The notes beneath the pieces are model-generated. The model was not told the DNA's origin. It searched no databases and saw nothing but the letters and a program-made list of their open reading frames with translations. The position numbers and the translations under genes are program-made. From contig JAUXEM010000003.1 in assembly GCA_030620515.1 (NCBI GenBank), positions 1-55,004 on the forward strand: 55,004 nucleotides of DNA, read 5' to 3'. This DNA is from Salinivirgaceae bacterium (GTDB taxonomy: Bacteria > Bacteroidota > Bacteroidia > Bacteroidales > SZUA-534). Below, in pieces: positions 10,760 to 19,408 of this stretch. How positions within the stretch are numbered: the first letter of the stretch is position 1; each line of letters opens with the position of its first letter.

Positions 10760-10818
10760 TGCGCTCAAAAATTATGACTTTTTAAGCAACAAAGCACTAA
10801 TATTGAAATATTTAAAAA

Positions 10819-12621
10819 ATGAAATTAAGAAATATTGCCATTATTGCACACGTCGACCATGGTAAAACCACTTTGGTTGATAAAATTTTATTGCAAACAA
10901 AACTATTTAAAGATCATGAGAATCCAGGAGAATTAATTTTGGATAGCAATGATTTAGAGAGGGAGCGAGGCATTACTATATTAGCTAAAAATGTATCGGT
11001 TACCTATAACGACATTAAGATTAATATTATTGATACTCCTGGTCACTCCGATTTTGGTGGTGAAGTTGAAAGAGTGCTTAATATGGCCGACGGAGTTTTA
11101 CTTTTAGTAGATGCTTTTGAAGGTCCTATGCCTCAAACACGTTTTGTTTTACAAAAGGCAATTGAACTTGGATTAAAACCAATTGTGGTTGTTAATAAAG
11201 TTGACAAGCCAAACTGCCGTCCGGAAGAAGTTCAAGAAGAAGTTTTTGAGTTAATGTTTAGTTTGGATGCCACCGAAGAACAGCTTGATTTCCCTACAAT
11301 TTACGGTTCAGCTAAAAATGGTTGGATGGCAAAAGATTTTAAGACTCCATCAGATGATATAATACCGTTATTAGATGCAATAATAGAATACATACCCGAA
11401 CCAAAAGTTGAAAAAGGTTCTCTTCAAATGTTGATTACTTCTTTAGACTTTTCGTCGTATGTAGGACGAATTGCTGTAGGACGTATTCACAGAGGCGAAA
11501 TTGAATCTGGACAGCAAGTAAGTTTATGTAAACGCGATGGCTCAATTAAACGTTCTAAAATTAAAGAGTTATTTGTTTTTCAAGGAATGGGTAAGGTAAA
11601 AGCTGATATTGTTAAAGCTGGCGATATTTGTGCTTTGGTTGGTATCGAAGGATTTGAAATTGGTGATACAATTGCTGAACTTGAAAATCCTGAAGCATTA
11701 GATCCTATTTCAATTGATGAGCCTACAATGAGTATGCTCTTTACTATTAATAATTCTCCATTTTTTGGTAAAGATGGTAAGTTTGTTACATCAAGACACA
11801 TTAAAGATAGACTTGAGAAAGAGCTTGAAAAGAATCTTGCCATGCGTGTGGAAGCTACTGAATCAGCAGATGCTTTTACTGTTTTTGGTCGTGGAGTATT
11901 ACACCTATCTGTATTAATTGAAACTATGCGCCGCGAAGGCTACGAATTGCAAGTTGGACAGCCACAAGTTATTATTAAGGAAATTGGTGGAGAAAAATGT
12001 GAACCTATTGAACAAATGGCGATCGATTTACCTGAAGAATATTCAGGAAAAGCCATTGAAATGGTAACCAAGCGCAAAGGTGAATTGTTAAACATGGAGC
12101 GAAAGGGTGAAAGAATACATCTTGAATTTAAAATACCTTCGCGCGGTATTATTGGCATGGCAAGTAATATGCTTACAGCAACTGCTGGTGAAGCTGTTAT
12201 GAGTCACCGTTTTATAGCTTACGAACCATATAAAGGACCAATTGAAAGTCGTATTAATGGTTCACTTATTGCAATGGAAGGCGGAACATCTTTTGCATAT
12301 GCCCTTGGAAAATTGACCGATAGAGGTAAGTTTTTTATTGGTGCTACTGAGGAAGTTTATGAAGGAATGGTTGTGGGTGAAAGTTCGCGCGCAAGCGATT
12401 TGGTTTTAAATGTCACTAAAACTAAAAAGCAATCAAACGTTCGTTCATCGGGTACCGACGATAAAGTAACACTTGCTCCTCCAATTCGATTTTCGTTGGA
12501 AGAGGCTTTAGAATATATTCAGAAAGATGAGTATGTTGAGATAACACCAAAATCTATTCGTTTACGTAAAATAAAACTAAAAGAGTTTGAGCGTAAGCGT
12601 GAAAAAAATGCTGCGAATTAA
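10819..12621 (+). CDS. typA: Ribosome-associated translational GTPase TypA/BipA
   Basis: 600 residues, full length. GTPase motifs in order: G1 AHVDHGKTTL at about 10-19, the switch region ERERGITI near 50, G3 DTPGHSDFGGEVERV near 74-88, and G4 NKVD near 128. The C-terminal half has EF-G-like domains and the TypA-specific tail. TypA binds the ribosome and helps 50S assembly and growth under stress, for example cold. It is a single-gene unit with its own promoter and a strong terminator at 12634-12659, and it is the only gene flanked on both sides by parS-type sites in this window. Confidence 0.95.
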   Translation: MKLRNIAIIAHVDHGKTTLVDKILLQTKLFKDHENPGELILDSNDLERERGITILAKNVSVTYNDIKINIIDTPGHSDFGGEVERVLNMADGVLLLVDAFEGPMPQTRFVLQKAIELGLKPIVVVNKVDKPNCRPEEVQEEVFELMFSLDATEEQLDFPTIYGSAKNGWMAKDFKTPSDDIIPLLDAIIEYIPEPKVEKGSLQMLITSLDFSSYVGRIAVGRIHRGEIESGQQVSLCKRDGSIKRSKIKELFVFQGMGKVKADIVKAGDICALVGIEGFEIGDTIAELENPEALDPISIDEPTMSMLFTINNSPFFGKDGKFVTSRHIKDRLEKELEKNLAMRVEATESADAFTVFGRGVLHLSVLIETMRREGYELQVGQPQVIIKEIGGEKCEPIEQMAIDLPEEYSGKAIEMVTKRKGELLNMERKGERIHLEFKIPSRGIIGMASNMLTATAGEAVMSHRFIAYEPYKGPIESRINGSLIAMEGGTSFAYALGKLTDRGKFFIGATEEVYEGMVVGESSRASDLVLNVTKTKKQSNVRSSGTDDKVTLAPPIRFSLEEALEYIQKDEYVEITPKSIRLRKIKLKEFERKREKNAAN

Positions 12622-12633
12622 AATTTATTATAT

Positions 12634-12659
12634 AAAGCGAATCTATTAAGATTCGCTTT
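12634..12659 (+). terminator. Rho-independent terminator of typA
   Basis: An 11-bp perfect stem (AAAGCGAATCT at 12634-12644 and AGATTCGCTTT at 12649-12659) with a 4-base loop ATTA, followed by TTTTCTTTT. It begins 13 bases after the typA stop codon. Confidence 0.85.
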
Positions 12660-12663
12660 TTTC

Positions 12664-12678
12664 TTTTCACGTGAAACT
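12664..12678. promoter_or_regulatory. parS-like ParB site 4 (one mismatch)
   Basis: TTTTCACGTGAAACT differs from the GTTTCACGTGAAAC core by one base at its left end. It directly follows the typA terminator. It is slightly weaker than the other three sites but is the form closest to the canonical TTTCACGTGAAA centre. Confidence 0.6.
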
Positions 12679-12875
12679 TACATGGCTAATGAACCTGTGA
12701 AAAAGTGTGTGGTACTCGGTTATGAGTATTTGCAAGTATAAAGGTGAAGTCTTTTATGGAATTTCAGCAGATTGCCTAATTATACCTTATCACAAACATT
12801 CTTTACAGCCTGTGCATAAAGTCAGTTTTTTAAAGATATTTTTTATTTGAAAATAATTTTACATTTTGAAAAAAA

Positions 12876-12929
12876 CTTCAGTCAGCAATCGACAGCTTAT
12901 ATTAGTACTGAATTTACTGCTTACTGAAG
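12876..12929 (-). terminator. Likely terminator of the DUF5723 operon
   Basis: CTTCAGTCAGCA (12876-12887) and TGCTTACTGAAG (12918-12929) are inverted repeats matching at 11 of 12 positions with a 30-base loop. Read on the minus strand the second arm is followed by a run of seven T. It lies just after the end of the DUF5723 gene. Confidence 0.5.
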
Positions 12930-12951
12930 ACTGTTATTATTATCATTATTT

Positions 12952-14412
12952 TTAAAATTCCGAATAAGCATCAATTTTTGGCTCATCTTTGAAACCATGT
13001 GCCCCAAATATAAGGTTAAGCCCAAACATCACGTTAAATGCTCTCATATCTGCTCCAGCTGGAATCTTATTGCCATTCTCTAACACGTAGTTTGTATAAA
13101 CTAAAGGAATATGATCAAGAAGCATATAGAATTGTATAGGTCCTCCGCGAATAGCTAAACCAAAACCTAAATAGTTTTCACCAGTTAGAGCAACGTTGTA
13201 GTTTAAATTTGCTGTTATAGCTTGATATAAATTTACATTTGCCGACAGATTAAATTCTTGATGAAAATAATTTCTATCGAAAGTAGAACGTGATAGTAAA
13301 CCAATACTAACCACGTGATTAACATGGTACTGACCACCAAAATAGAGCATTGTTCCTATGCCGGTTGTATATTTTTCATTTCGCGCATGGTAATTAATTA
13401 CTGTTTTAATAGTATCAATTAAATCGTCAACAGCCTGATCAATACTATCAACATTGTCATTGTTAATAACCAATCCTTCAAAATCATATTGACCATTGAA
13501 ATGAATAGAATTCAAATCATTTTTCCAGCTAATAAATCCTAAATCGTTTAGCGAGGCTGAAAAAGACCATGCTTCGTTTAATTCATAGGTTGCACCAATA
13601 TCTATTGCTAATCCCAAATTTGAAAAATTTGTACCATAATCCTTAAAAATTGTGCCCACATCCATATTTTTAAACTCATCTTTAATATTCGCATCAACAT
13701 TTCCGTCTTCATCTGTGGTAATTTCAAGCGGACCTGACGAATAAATATCACCTTGGGCATCTAATTTCCATACTTCATTACTGGTTTCGAGTCTAGCTTT
13801 GCTAATATCTGTCTTAATACTTGCTAAACCTTGTAATAGTTTAAAACGACCACCAATCCTTAGTTTTTTTGTTAAATTTCTAGAATAACCCAATGCATAT
13901 TCAGAATATAACTGTAAATCTACTCCAGTACCAGCAAAATTGAAAGTGGAGCCTTCCGGAAATCCATATTGTGGTATTTTAAATAGATCGGAGGCAATGG
14001 TTCCATTCAATTTTATTTTTTCTGACATAGAAAAAGTAATGTAACTTTTGTCCAATCGAAAGCCAAATATAATAGGAGAAATTAGTTCATAAGTTCTAAT
14101 TTGTGCACCATCACCAATTACATCGTATAGTTTACCATAATCGTAATACTGACTTAATAATGAAATTGTTCCCGAATCAGAGCTTTGTAACAATACATCA
14201 GCAGGTAAGTTTGATTGATAATTTATGTAGATAGAATTTATTCCTGGAACACCAATAAAACCATTACAACGAGGTGCCATAGCTGGATTAATAAAATTGC
14301 TTTGTGGAACATTTTCCAGAAAATATAGAGACATTGGATCTTGTGCTTTACCAGTAAAGCAAGCTAAAAGCAAACCAAGTAATATTATATATCGAGAGTA
14401 TTTTTTTTGCAT
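12952..14412 (-). CDS. DUF5723 family outer-membrane beta-barrel protein
   Basis: 486 residues from the chosen start at 14412, which puts the signal peptide (RYIILLGLLLACFTGKAQ) at the very N terminus. An upstream ATG at 14442 would add ten residues and overlap the preceding gene by 11 bases. The mature protein starts with the NFINPAM pattern typical of PorP/SprF- and DUF5723-type barrels and continues with alternating strands such as ALGYSRNLTKKLRIGGRFKL. It is probably an outer-membrane protein. It is co-transcribed with the lipoprotein gene directly upstream, so the two may form one envelope complex. The substrate or partner is unknown. Confidence 0.75.
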   Translation of the reverse strand: MQKKYSRYIILLGLLLACFTGKAQDPMSLYFLENVPQSNFINPAMAPRCNGFIGVPGINSIYINYQSNLPADVLLQSSDSGTISLLSQYYDYGKLYDVIGDGAQIRTYELISPIIFGFRLDKSYITFSMSEKIKLNGTIASDLFKIPQYGFPEGSTFNFAGTGVDLQLYSEYALGYSRNLTKKLRIGGRFKLLQGLASIKTDISKARLETSNEVWKLDAQGDIYSSGPLEITTDEDGNVDANIKDEFKNMDVGTIFKDYGTNFSNLGLAIDIGATYELNEAWSFSASLNDLGFISWKNDLNSIHFNGQYDFEGLVINNDNVDSIDQAVDDLIDTIKTVINYHARNEKYTTGIGTMLYFGGQYHVNHVVSIGLLSRSTFDRNYFHQEFNLSANVNLYQAITANLNYNVALTGENYLGFGLAIRGGPIQFYMLLDHIPLVYTNYVLENGNKIPAGADMRAFNVMFGLNLIFGAHGFKDEPKIDAYSEF

Positions 14413-14431
14413 AATTTTATTTAATGAATTG

Positions 14432-16072
14432 TTATAGTTCAATTTCGTTACTTACTAAGTCAAAATTTAGCTGGAATTCAAGCCCATAAAAATCAAACAT
14501 TTTTACAAACTGAGTTCCATTATCAGTTGTTATTGTTCGTGTAGATAGCAATATTTTTTGAACATTTTGTTCTTTGTAAAATTCAATTTTTTCTTTTGTT
14601 AGTATTACATCTGTTTTAGATAATCCTGGTTCAATAACCTTACCATCTATACCATCTGAATCAAGAATACCAGATGCTAAAAGCTCTTCTGGTCCACTAA
14701 ACAATGAATCAATAATTACATAATTTTCATCAACAACATATGCTTGGGCGGTTAGTTCAAACGGAAACCAATTGCTAAATTCAAAAGAAAGTGTTGCCGA
14801 TTTAAGATATGTTAACATATCATCGTCAATCATGTTATTTATATCGAACCTACGAATAGTGTCAATTCTTGTATAAGCCGACGTACGTAACCATAAAGGT
14901 ATAATTATATTTATGTTGCCAGAAATTCTATTGTCTTGAGTTACAAAGTTATCAGTATTAAGATCTTCTGGTTTCGGATTAATATTAACTAATAAATGAT
15001 AATCAAGTTTATCTGGAAACATATTTATTACATCGTTTATGTTAGAATTAGTTCTATTATATAGAAAAGAATTCTCAGTTGGTATTACCTCTGATGCATA
15101 TTCTGCAGGCTTTACATTAATGGTGTTATTTGAACCTAATTCTAATAGTTTTGTTTCTCCAGTACTTGATCTTCTTACTATTGCTTCTTCTAAAATAGCA
15201 TCATACGGAATACCAAAATAATTATCAAACTCTAATAACATCTGAATGTCATAAAATTCAATTAAATCAACAGCGTCTATATCTTCAAAAAGCGAATAGT
15301 CTAGTGTTTCTTTTCTATCCATAATAGTAGATTGACCAAACCTGCCAAAAACAATTTCTGGTATTAATCCGTTCATTGATAGTGTTACATTTATTTCAGG
15401 AGTTTGGTTAGGATCGGGTGGATTAGCAGTATTAATTGCAATATTTGCAGTTATGTTCATGGTAAAGTAGCTGGAATCTTGTCCTTGTCCAAATATAATT
15501 TTATAACCAGCTAAGTCTTGTTGCTCTTCAGCATTTGGCAAAGTTGCATCATAGTTAAAAATTAAAACTACACCATCTTTGGTTAATTCCGGAAATTCAA
15601 CATCTATATTGCCTGTATAACCACTCGGAAGTTGAAGATTTAGTGCAAGAGTTGCTTCTTGAATGAGCATACTGTCGAAACGCTGATTTGAATTAGTGTT
15701 TAATTTTATTCGTTCAACAAATATTTGCTCCGCGTTAGTTGATTTTTTAGTATTGGATATAGGATAGTTTTTTGTGAAATTTACATCTTCAATAGCAATA
15801 ATATCATCCCAAGTCGAAGTGAAATTATCTATATATTTTACACAAAGTAAGCCATCTTTTTCAACTGTAATGTTATCTGATATACTGTCGCCTAATCTGT
15901 CAAAAATATCTTCAGCAAAAAAACTTGCTTTTGCTATAGGCCCCGAAAAAAAAATGGGTCTGTCAAGTTTTGTTAAATTATCTGGATCAATAACAACATC
16001 GTCGGTAAAACAACCTGAAAAAGTTATTAGTAAGAAGCCAGTTAATGCAAATATTATATTTCGTTTTACCAT
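14432..16072 (-). CDS. Large lipoprotein of unknown function
   Basis: 546 residues. The N terminus KRNIIFALTGFLLITFSGC has a lipoprotein signal peptide with lipobox FSGC, Cys at residue 21. The rest is Asp/Asn-rich and beta-strand-rich with no motif I recognise. It precedes the DUF5723 barrel gene by about 20 bases on the same strand, so a lipoprotein-barrel pair at the cell surface is plausible. I considered DUF4270, a large Bacteroidota lipoprotein family, but could not see its characteristic early DTttv-type segment, so I leave it unnamed. Confidence 0.7.
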   Translation of the reverse strand: MVKRNIIFALTGFLLITFSGCFTDDVVIDPDNLTKLDRPIFFSGPIAKASFFAEDIFDRLGDSISDNITVEKDGLLCVKYIDNFTSTWDDIIAIEDVNFTKNYPISNTKKSTNAEQIFVERIKLNTNSNQRFDSMLIQEATLALNLQLPSGYTGNIDVEFPELTKDGVVLIFNYDATLPNAEEQQDLAGYKIIFGQGQDSSYFTMNITANIAINTANPPDPNQTPEINVTLSMNGLIPEIVFGRFGQSTIMDRKETLDYSLFEDIDAVDLIEFYDIQMLLEFDNYFGIPYDAILEEAIVRRSSTGETKLLELGSNNTINVKPAEYASEVIPTENSFLYNRTNSNINDVINMFPDKLDYHLLVNINPKPEDLNTDNFVTQDNRISGNINIIIPLWLRTSAYTRIDTIRRFDINNMIDDDMLTYLKSATLSFEFSNWFPFELTAQAYVVDENYVIIDSLFSGPEELLASGILDSDGIDGKVIEPGLSKTDVILTKEKIEFYKEQNVQKILLSTRTITTDNGTQFVKMFDFYGLEFQLNFDLVSNEIEL

Positions 16073-16228
16073 AGTTTTATTATTTCAGATTTAATAGTTT
16101 GTTCATATTTTGAAGCATTTGTATTACATGCGTTGTAATTAAAATGTATGTGTTTTATTACAGAGAATATTAGTACATTATTTATTTTGTTACTTATACT
16201 TGTTTGTTGCATGCTAGTTTAAAATCTG

Positions 16229-18721
16229 TTAATTAAGTACTTTAATTTCAACTCGGCGGTTTTGAGCCTTTCCTTCGGGTGTATCATTAGGCGCAATTGG
16301 CTGATCAAAACCATATCCTTCATATTCAATTCTATCTTCTTCAACACCACGTGAACTTAAATAGTTTTTTACAGTAAGGGCACGAGCTTTCGATATACGT
16401 TTGTTAACTGATGCAGAACCAACATTATCGGTATGTCCCGATACTTCTATTCGTACATCTGGGTTTCTAATAAGTAGTATTGCTAATTTATCTAAACCTT
16501 TAAATGACCCTGCTTTCAGCGTTGATTTACCAGAGTTAAATAAAATATTTTCAACCACAATTTTAGCACCAGTCGACATTTTCTTCAATGCAAAGTTTTT
16601 AGCAGTAAAGGTTTGATTCTCTTGAAATTTGTATGTTTCATTTAAGAAGAAGTATCCTGTAGCTTCAACTTCTATCAAGAAAGGACCTTGTTCTTCAAGT
16701 TGTGCAGTGTATTTTCCATTTGTACTATCTGAAACTACGATTGAAAAAGGCTCGGTTTCAGAAGGACGATAAAAACTTAATGCTCCGTGTACTGGTGTTG
16801 TACTTGTTTCATCAGTAATTACCCCAGTAAGTGTATATAAAATCTTACTGCGTTTCATGACAATATCGTTAGTAATTAAGCTGCTTTCTTCTAATGTTGC
16901 ATCTAATGAATCGTAAACAGCAAAATAGTTTTCGGCTTCAACTTGTAAAACCATATTGTATTTATCCTCAAATGTTACCGAATATTTACCTTTTGAATCG
17001 GCAAATTGCCTTGCATAAATAGAATCAGTTATAGCATCTTTAATAATTATGCTTGCCATTACAGGTTCATAATTATCAATGTCTCTAATAAAACCAGATA
17101 ATGTAAATGGATGCTTAATTTTCTCCATCTTATAATCAAGAACAATAGTAGCATGTTTTTCATTCGGACAGTTTATAGAATCTACAATAGATTTATATCC
17201 TTCTTTATCAATTTGTAAGCTATAATCTCCAATATCTTCAAACGAAACCATATAAATACCTGCTAGTGTATCAACAGGAACATTGATAAAGGATTTTTCC
17301 GTTTTGTTATCAATAATGTTTACTGTGGCTGAAATAACATCACCGCTTTCAATATCTGTTACCGACCCAATAAGTGAAAAAGGTTTGCGTGGGTCAATTT
17401 GTATTTTGTATATATCTAAACCTCCATAACTGTCACCTCTTATTGTAGAATATAGTGCTACCATTGAATCGCGTGTTGGGTGATAAAAAAGTTCATCGGC
17501 AGGGCTATTTATTGGATGACCTAAGTTTATTGGGTTGCTCCAACTTCCATCAATTTGTTTGAATGATTTATAAACATCGAATCCACCCATTCCTAAATGA
17601 CCTTTCGATGAGAAATACAAGGTATTACCGTCATCTGAAATATAAACGCCCTCTTCGTCAAAAGGTGTGTTTAAACCGTTACCAATATTGTATGGTTTTG
17701 CCCACCTATCGTTTTTTTTATATTTGGCAACCCAAATATCTTTTCCACCAACCGAACCTCGTCGGTTAGTAATAAAATAGGCTGTGTTGTCTGGACCAAC
17801 TGAAATAGAGGTTTCTCGATAGGCAATATGATTTATTTTTCCTTTAACTTGCTTAATTTCTTTCCATTTTTTCTTTTCAGAATCATATCTTGTCATTAAT
17901 AAGCGACCAGTTTGCCTTTTTCCTTCATAAAAGAATATACGGTTTTTGGTTTTATCGACCCCCGCCATACTCACATTTGCGTTTTTATTTAAAGCCTTTA
18001 AAGCCGATACCCATTCACATTGTTGGTGAATACAGTTGTTTGCTAAAAATATTCTCTCTTTGTATTTAAATCTAGAAACGGTTTTTGTGGGCTCTTTCTT
18101 TGGTCTTTTTGATGTGAAAAACAGATTGGAATCATTAGGTGGCAAGTAAGCACTGTGCTCGTCGAAATATGTATTTATTAATGGTCCTAAATTTACAATA
18201 AAAACATCAGACGAATCTTTTGTAAGTTTTATACTATAATCGCATTCTGCAATGTATTGATCTATTCGTTGTTTTTGTTCTTTCTGTTGCCATGTTTTTA
18301 ACGAACTTAAATAGTTACTATAAGCTTCTTTAGCTTTGTTATAGTCATTATTGTATTGATATGAACGTCCTAAAGCTAAATAGTAATCCTTCGCAATTTC
18401 GGGAGAACTATTAAGTAAATACTCTAAGGATGCATCCTTATCGGAAGATAAAAGATTGCAGATTCCTATTTTGTAATTTAATGCATGTGAATTAGAGTTG
18501 TAACCATAAAGCTTTATGTAGTTCTTTAATGCTTCGTCGTATGTTCCTTTTCCTTTACGATAGTACCTTTCTGCTGTTTTAAACCATTTCATAGCATTTT
18601 CTATACCATCTTGATTTGCAAAATAAGTTTTCTGATCAATCTTAGGATTTTCTTGTGTTTTGCCAGTAAAGTTAAGAACTACAAAAAATAGAATAAGAAA
18701 TAAAGGTCTTAATTTAAACAT
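16229..18721 (-). CDS. OmpA-family protein with TPR, PD40 and carboxypeptidase-regulatory-like repeats
   Basis: About 830 residues. The start at 18721 (MFKLRPLFLILFFVV) is preferred over the ATG at 18754 because it puts the signal peptide first. Order of parts: TPR-like helices (about 35-160), WD40-like PD40 beta-propeller repeats with 'NTLYFSSKGHLGMGGFD' motifs (about 200-440), three carboxypeptidase-regulatory-like beta domains (about 450-720), and a C-terminal OmpA peptidoglycan-binding domain containing SGHTDNVGS and the NRRVEIKV end. Such proteins anchor outer-membrane complexes to the cell wall; in gliding bacteria relatives (SprE/PorE-type) belong to the type IX secretion machinery. 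Whether this one does is not clear from the window. Confidence 0.85.
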   Translation of the reverse strand: MFKLRPLFLILFFVVLNFTGKTQENPKIDQKTYFANQDGIENAMKWFKTAERYYRKGKGTYDEALKNYIKLYGYNSNSHALNYKIGICNLLSSDKDASLEYLLNSSPEIAKDYYLALGRSYQYNNDYNKAKEAYSNYLSSLKTWQQKEQKQRIDQYIAECDYSIKLTKDSSDVFIVNLGPLINTYFDEHSAYLPPNDSNLFFTSKRPKKEPTKTVSRFKYKERIFLANNCIHQQCEWVSALKALNKNANVSMAGVDKTKNRIFFYEGKRQTGRLLMTRYDSEKKKWKEIKQVKGKINHIAYRETSISVGPDNTAYFITNRRGSVGGKDIWVAKYKKNDRWAKPYNIGNGLNTPFDEEGVYISDDGNTLYFSSKGHLGMGGFDVYKSFKQIDGSWSNPINLGHPINSPADELFYHPTRDSMVALYSTIRGDSYGGLDIYKIQIDPRKPFSLIGSVTDIESGDVISATVNIIDNKTEKSFINVPVDTLAGIYMVSFEDIGDYSLQIDKEGYKSIVDSINCPNEKHATIVLDYKMEKIKHPFTLSGFIRDIDNYEPVMASIIIKDAITDSIYARQFADSKGKYSVTFEDKYNMVLQVEAENYFAVYDSLDATLEESSLITNDIVMKRSKILYTLTGVITDETSTTPVHGALSFYRPSETEPFSIVVSDSTNGKYTAQLEEQGPFLIEVEATGYFFLNETYKFQENQTFTAKNFALKKMSTGAKIVVENILFNSGKSTLKAGSFKGLDKLAILLIRNPDVRIEVSGHTDNVGSASVNKRISKARALTVKNYLSSRGVEEDRIEYEGYGFDQPIAPNDTPEGKAQNRRVEIKVLN

Positions 18722-18833
18722 AGTAAAAAATTGAAGTTTGTTCGCAATAAACATATTTTAAAAATTTAAATATAGTAGTTATTATGAATATCTAATACTG
18801 AATTTTATAAAGATTATTTAAATAGTATAAAAA

Positions 18834-18858
18834 AAAGCAGATCGGGGAGATCTGCTTT
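18834..18858 (-). terminator. Terminator of the candidate small RNA
   Basis: 10-bp perfect stem (AAAGCAGATC / GATCTGCTTT) with loop GGGGA on the + strand. On the minus strand the stem is followed by eight T. It lies upstream of the OmpA gene, so it cannot be that gene's own terminator and implies a separate short minus-strand transcript. Confidence 0.75.
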
Positions 18859-19106
18859 CTTGTTTTGTCGAAATAAAATTATAAAGATATAATTCCATTT
18901 CTAATACTGTCTAACTGCCTAATGTGAAGATTTCAACACTAACCACAATGTTGAGCGAACTCATAAACCAACCAAAATTTACCATTATTAGAATACAGTT
19001 TAACAGTAATATCTTAACGTGTAGTTTTCCATAAAACGTTTAAAAGCTTACACAAAACCACTAATATTGTTATGCCTAATACATAAAAAGCCTTTTGTTT
19101 TTATAT
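18834..19106 (-). ncRNA. Candidate small RNA, about 270 nt
   Basis: A minus-strand transcription unit with no protein: a perfect TATATTTG -7 element at 19118-19111, then about 270 bases, then a strong terminator hairpin at 18858-18834. Inside is a local stem TCAACA/TGTTGA (18933-18954) and other short pairings. Length and arrangement would suit a regulatory RNA such as 6S RNA, but I could not fold it reliably and saw no conserved SRP, RNase P or tmRNA motif. Identity is unknown. Confidence 0.4.
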
Positions 19107-19110
19107 AACA

Positions 19111-19118
19111 CAAATATA
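19111..19118 (-). promoter_or_regulatory. Promoter -7 element for the candidate small RNA
   Basis: TATATTTG on the minus strand, a perfect TAnnTTTG match. A TTTT stretch at 19137-19140, 18 bases further upstream, may serve as the -33 element. Confidence 0.5.
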
Positions 19119-19408
19119 GTAAATTTGTTTAAGATTAAAAGGTCTTATTGTGTAAAAAAGATTTATTTTGATTGATGTGCTATTTATATATTAAAATTTT
19201 TATGGAGACTTGGAATTGAAAATCAGATACATGCAAAAAATTTGATATAGAATAAATCTTTTTTGATAGAGATTTATGAAAAAAACCATTTTTTTTCTCA
19301 TAATTATACAAATCACTATTTTTGGCTACAAATAAATTGTATCCTTTAAATAAATTGTATTTTGCAAATGAAATTGGTGAGTAAATCCATCATATAAAAT
19401 ATCATGAA

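Larger units (their letters stand above)
7361..10818. other. 3.4 kb region without recognisable genes, carrying parS-type sites
   Basis: No reading frame of useful length and no recognisable protein segment was found on either strand between mnmG and typA. The sequence is very AT-rich. Up to about 9200 the + strand clearly favours T over A and G over C (for example 14 G to 4 C in 7741-7800), while about 9360-9900 is near balance or C-rich (2 G to 12 C in 9541-9600). Three palindromes of the ParB-binding type lie at 7361, 7398 and 8044. The last 70 bases hold the typA promoter. No tRNA, rRNA or clear stable RNA was seen. I found no dense cluster of TTATNCACA DnaA boxes; single near-matches occur at 8138, 8332, 9159, 10188 and 10503. 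Confidence 0.7.
12622..12951. other. Convergent spacer with two terminators and a parS-like site
   Basis: Spacer between typA (+) and the DUF5723 gene (-). It contains the typA terminator, directly followed by a parS-like palindrome, then about 190 bases with nothing recognised, then an inverted repeat that fits a terminator for the minus-strand genes. Confidence 0.6.
18755..19408. other. Divergent spacer with a candidate small RNA and a signal-peptide-like fragment
   Basis: Between the OmpA gene (-) and the DUF4837 gene (+). It contains a minus-strand promoter and terminator about 270 bases apart (see the ncRNA entry). It also holds a 19-codon frame at 19276-19335 (MKKTIFFLIIIQITIFGYK) that reads like an isolated signal peptide, followed by a direct repeat of AAATAAATTGTAT near 19329-19360. 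Confidence 0.5.

Noticed and set aside
19276..19335. A 19-codon frame MKKTIFFLIIIQITIFGYK as a small gene
   Set aside because: It looks like a signal peptide with nothing to export. It is too short to call and could be a remnant; mentioned in the spacer entry only.
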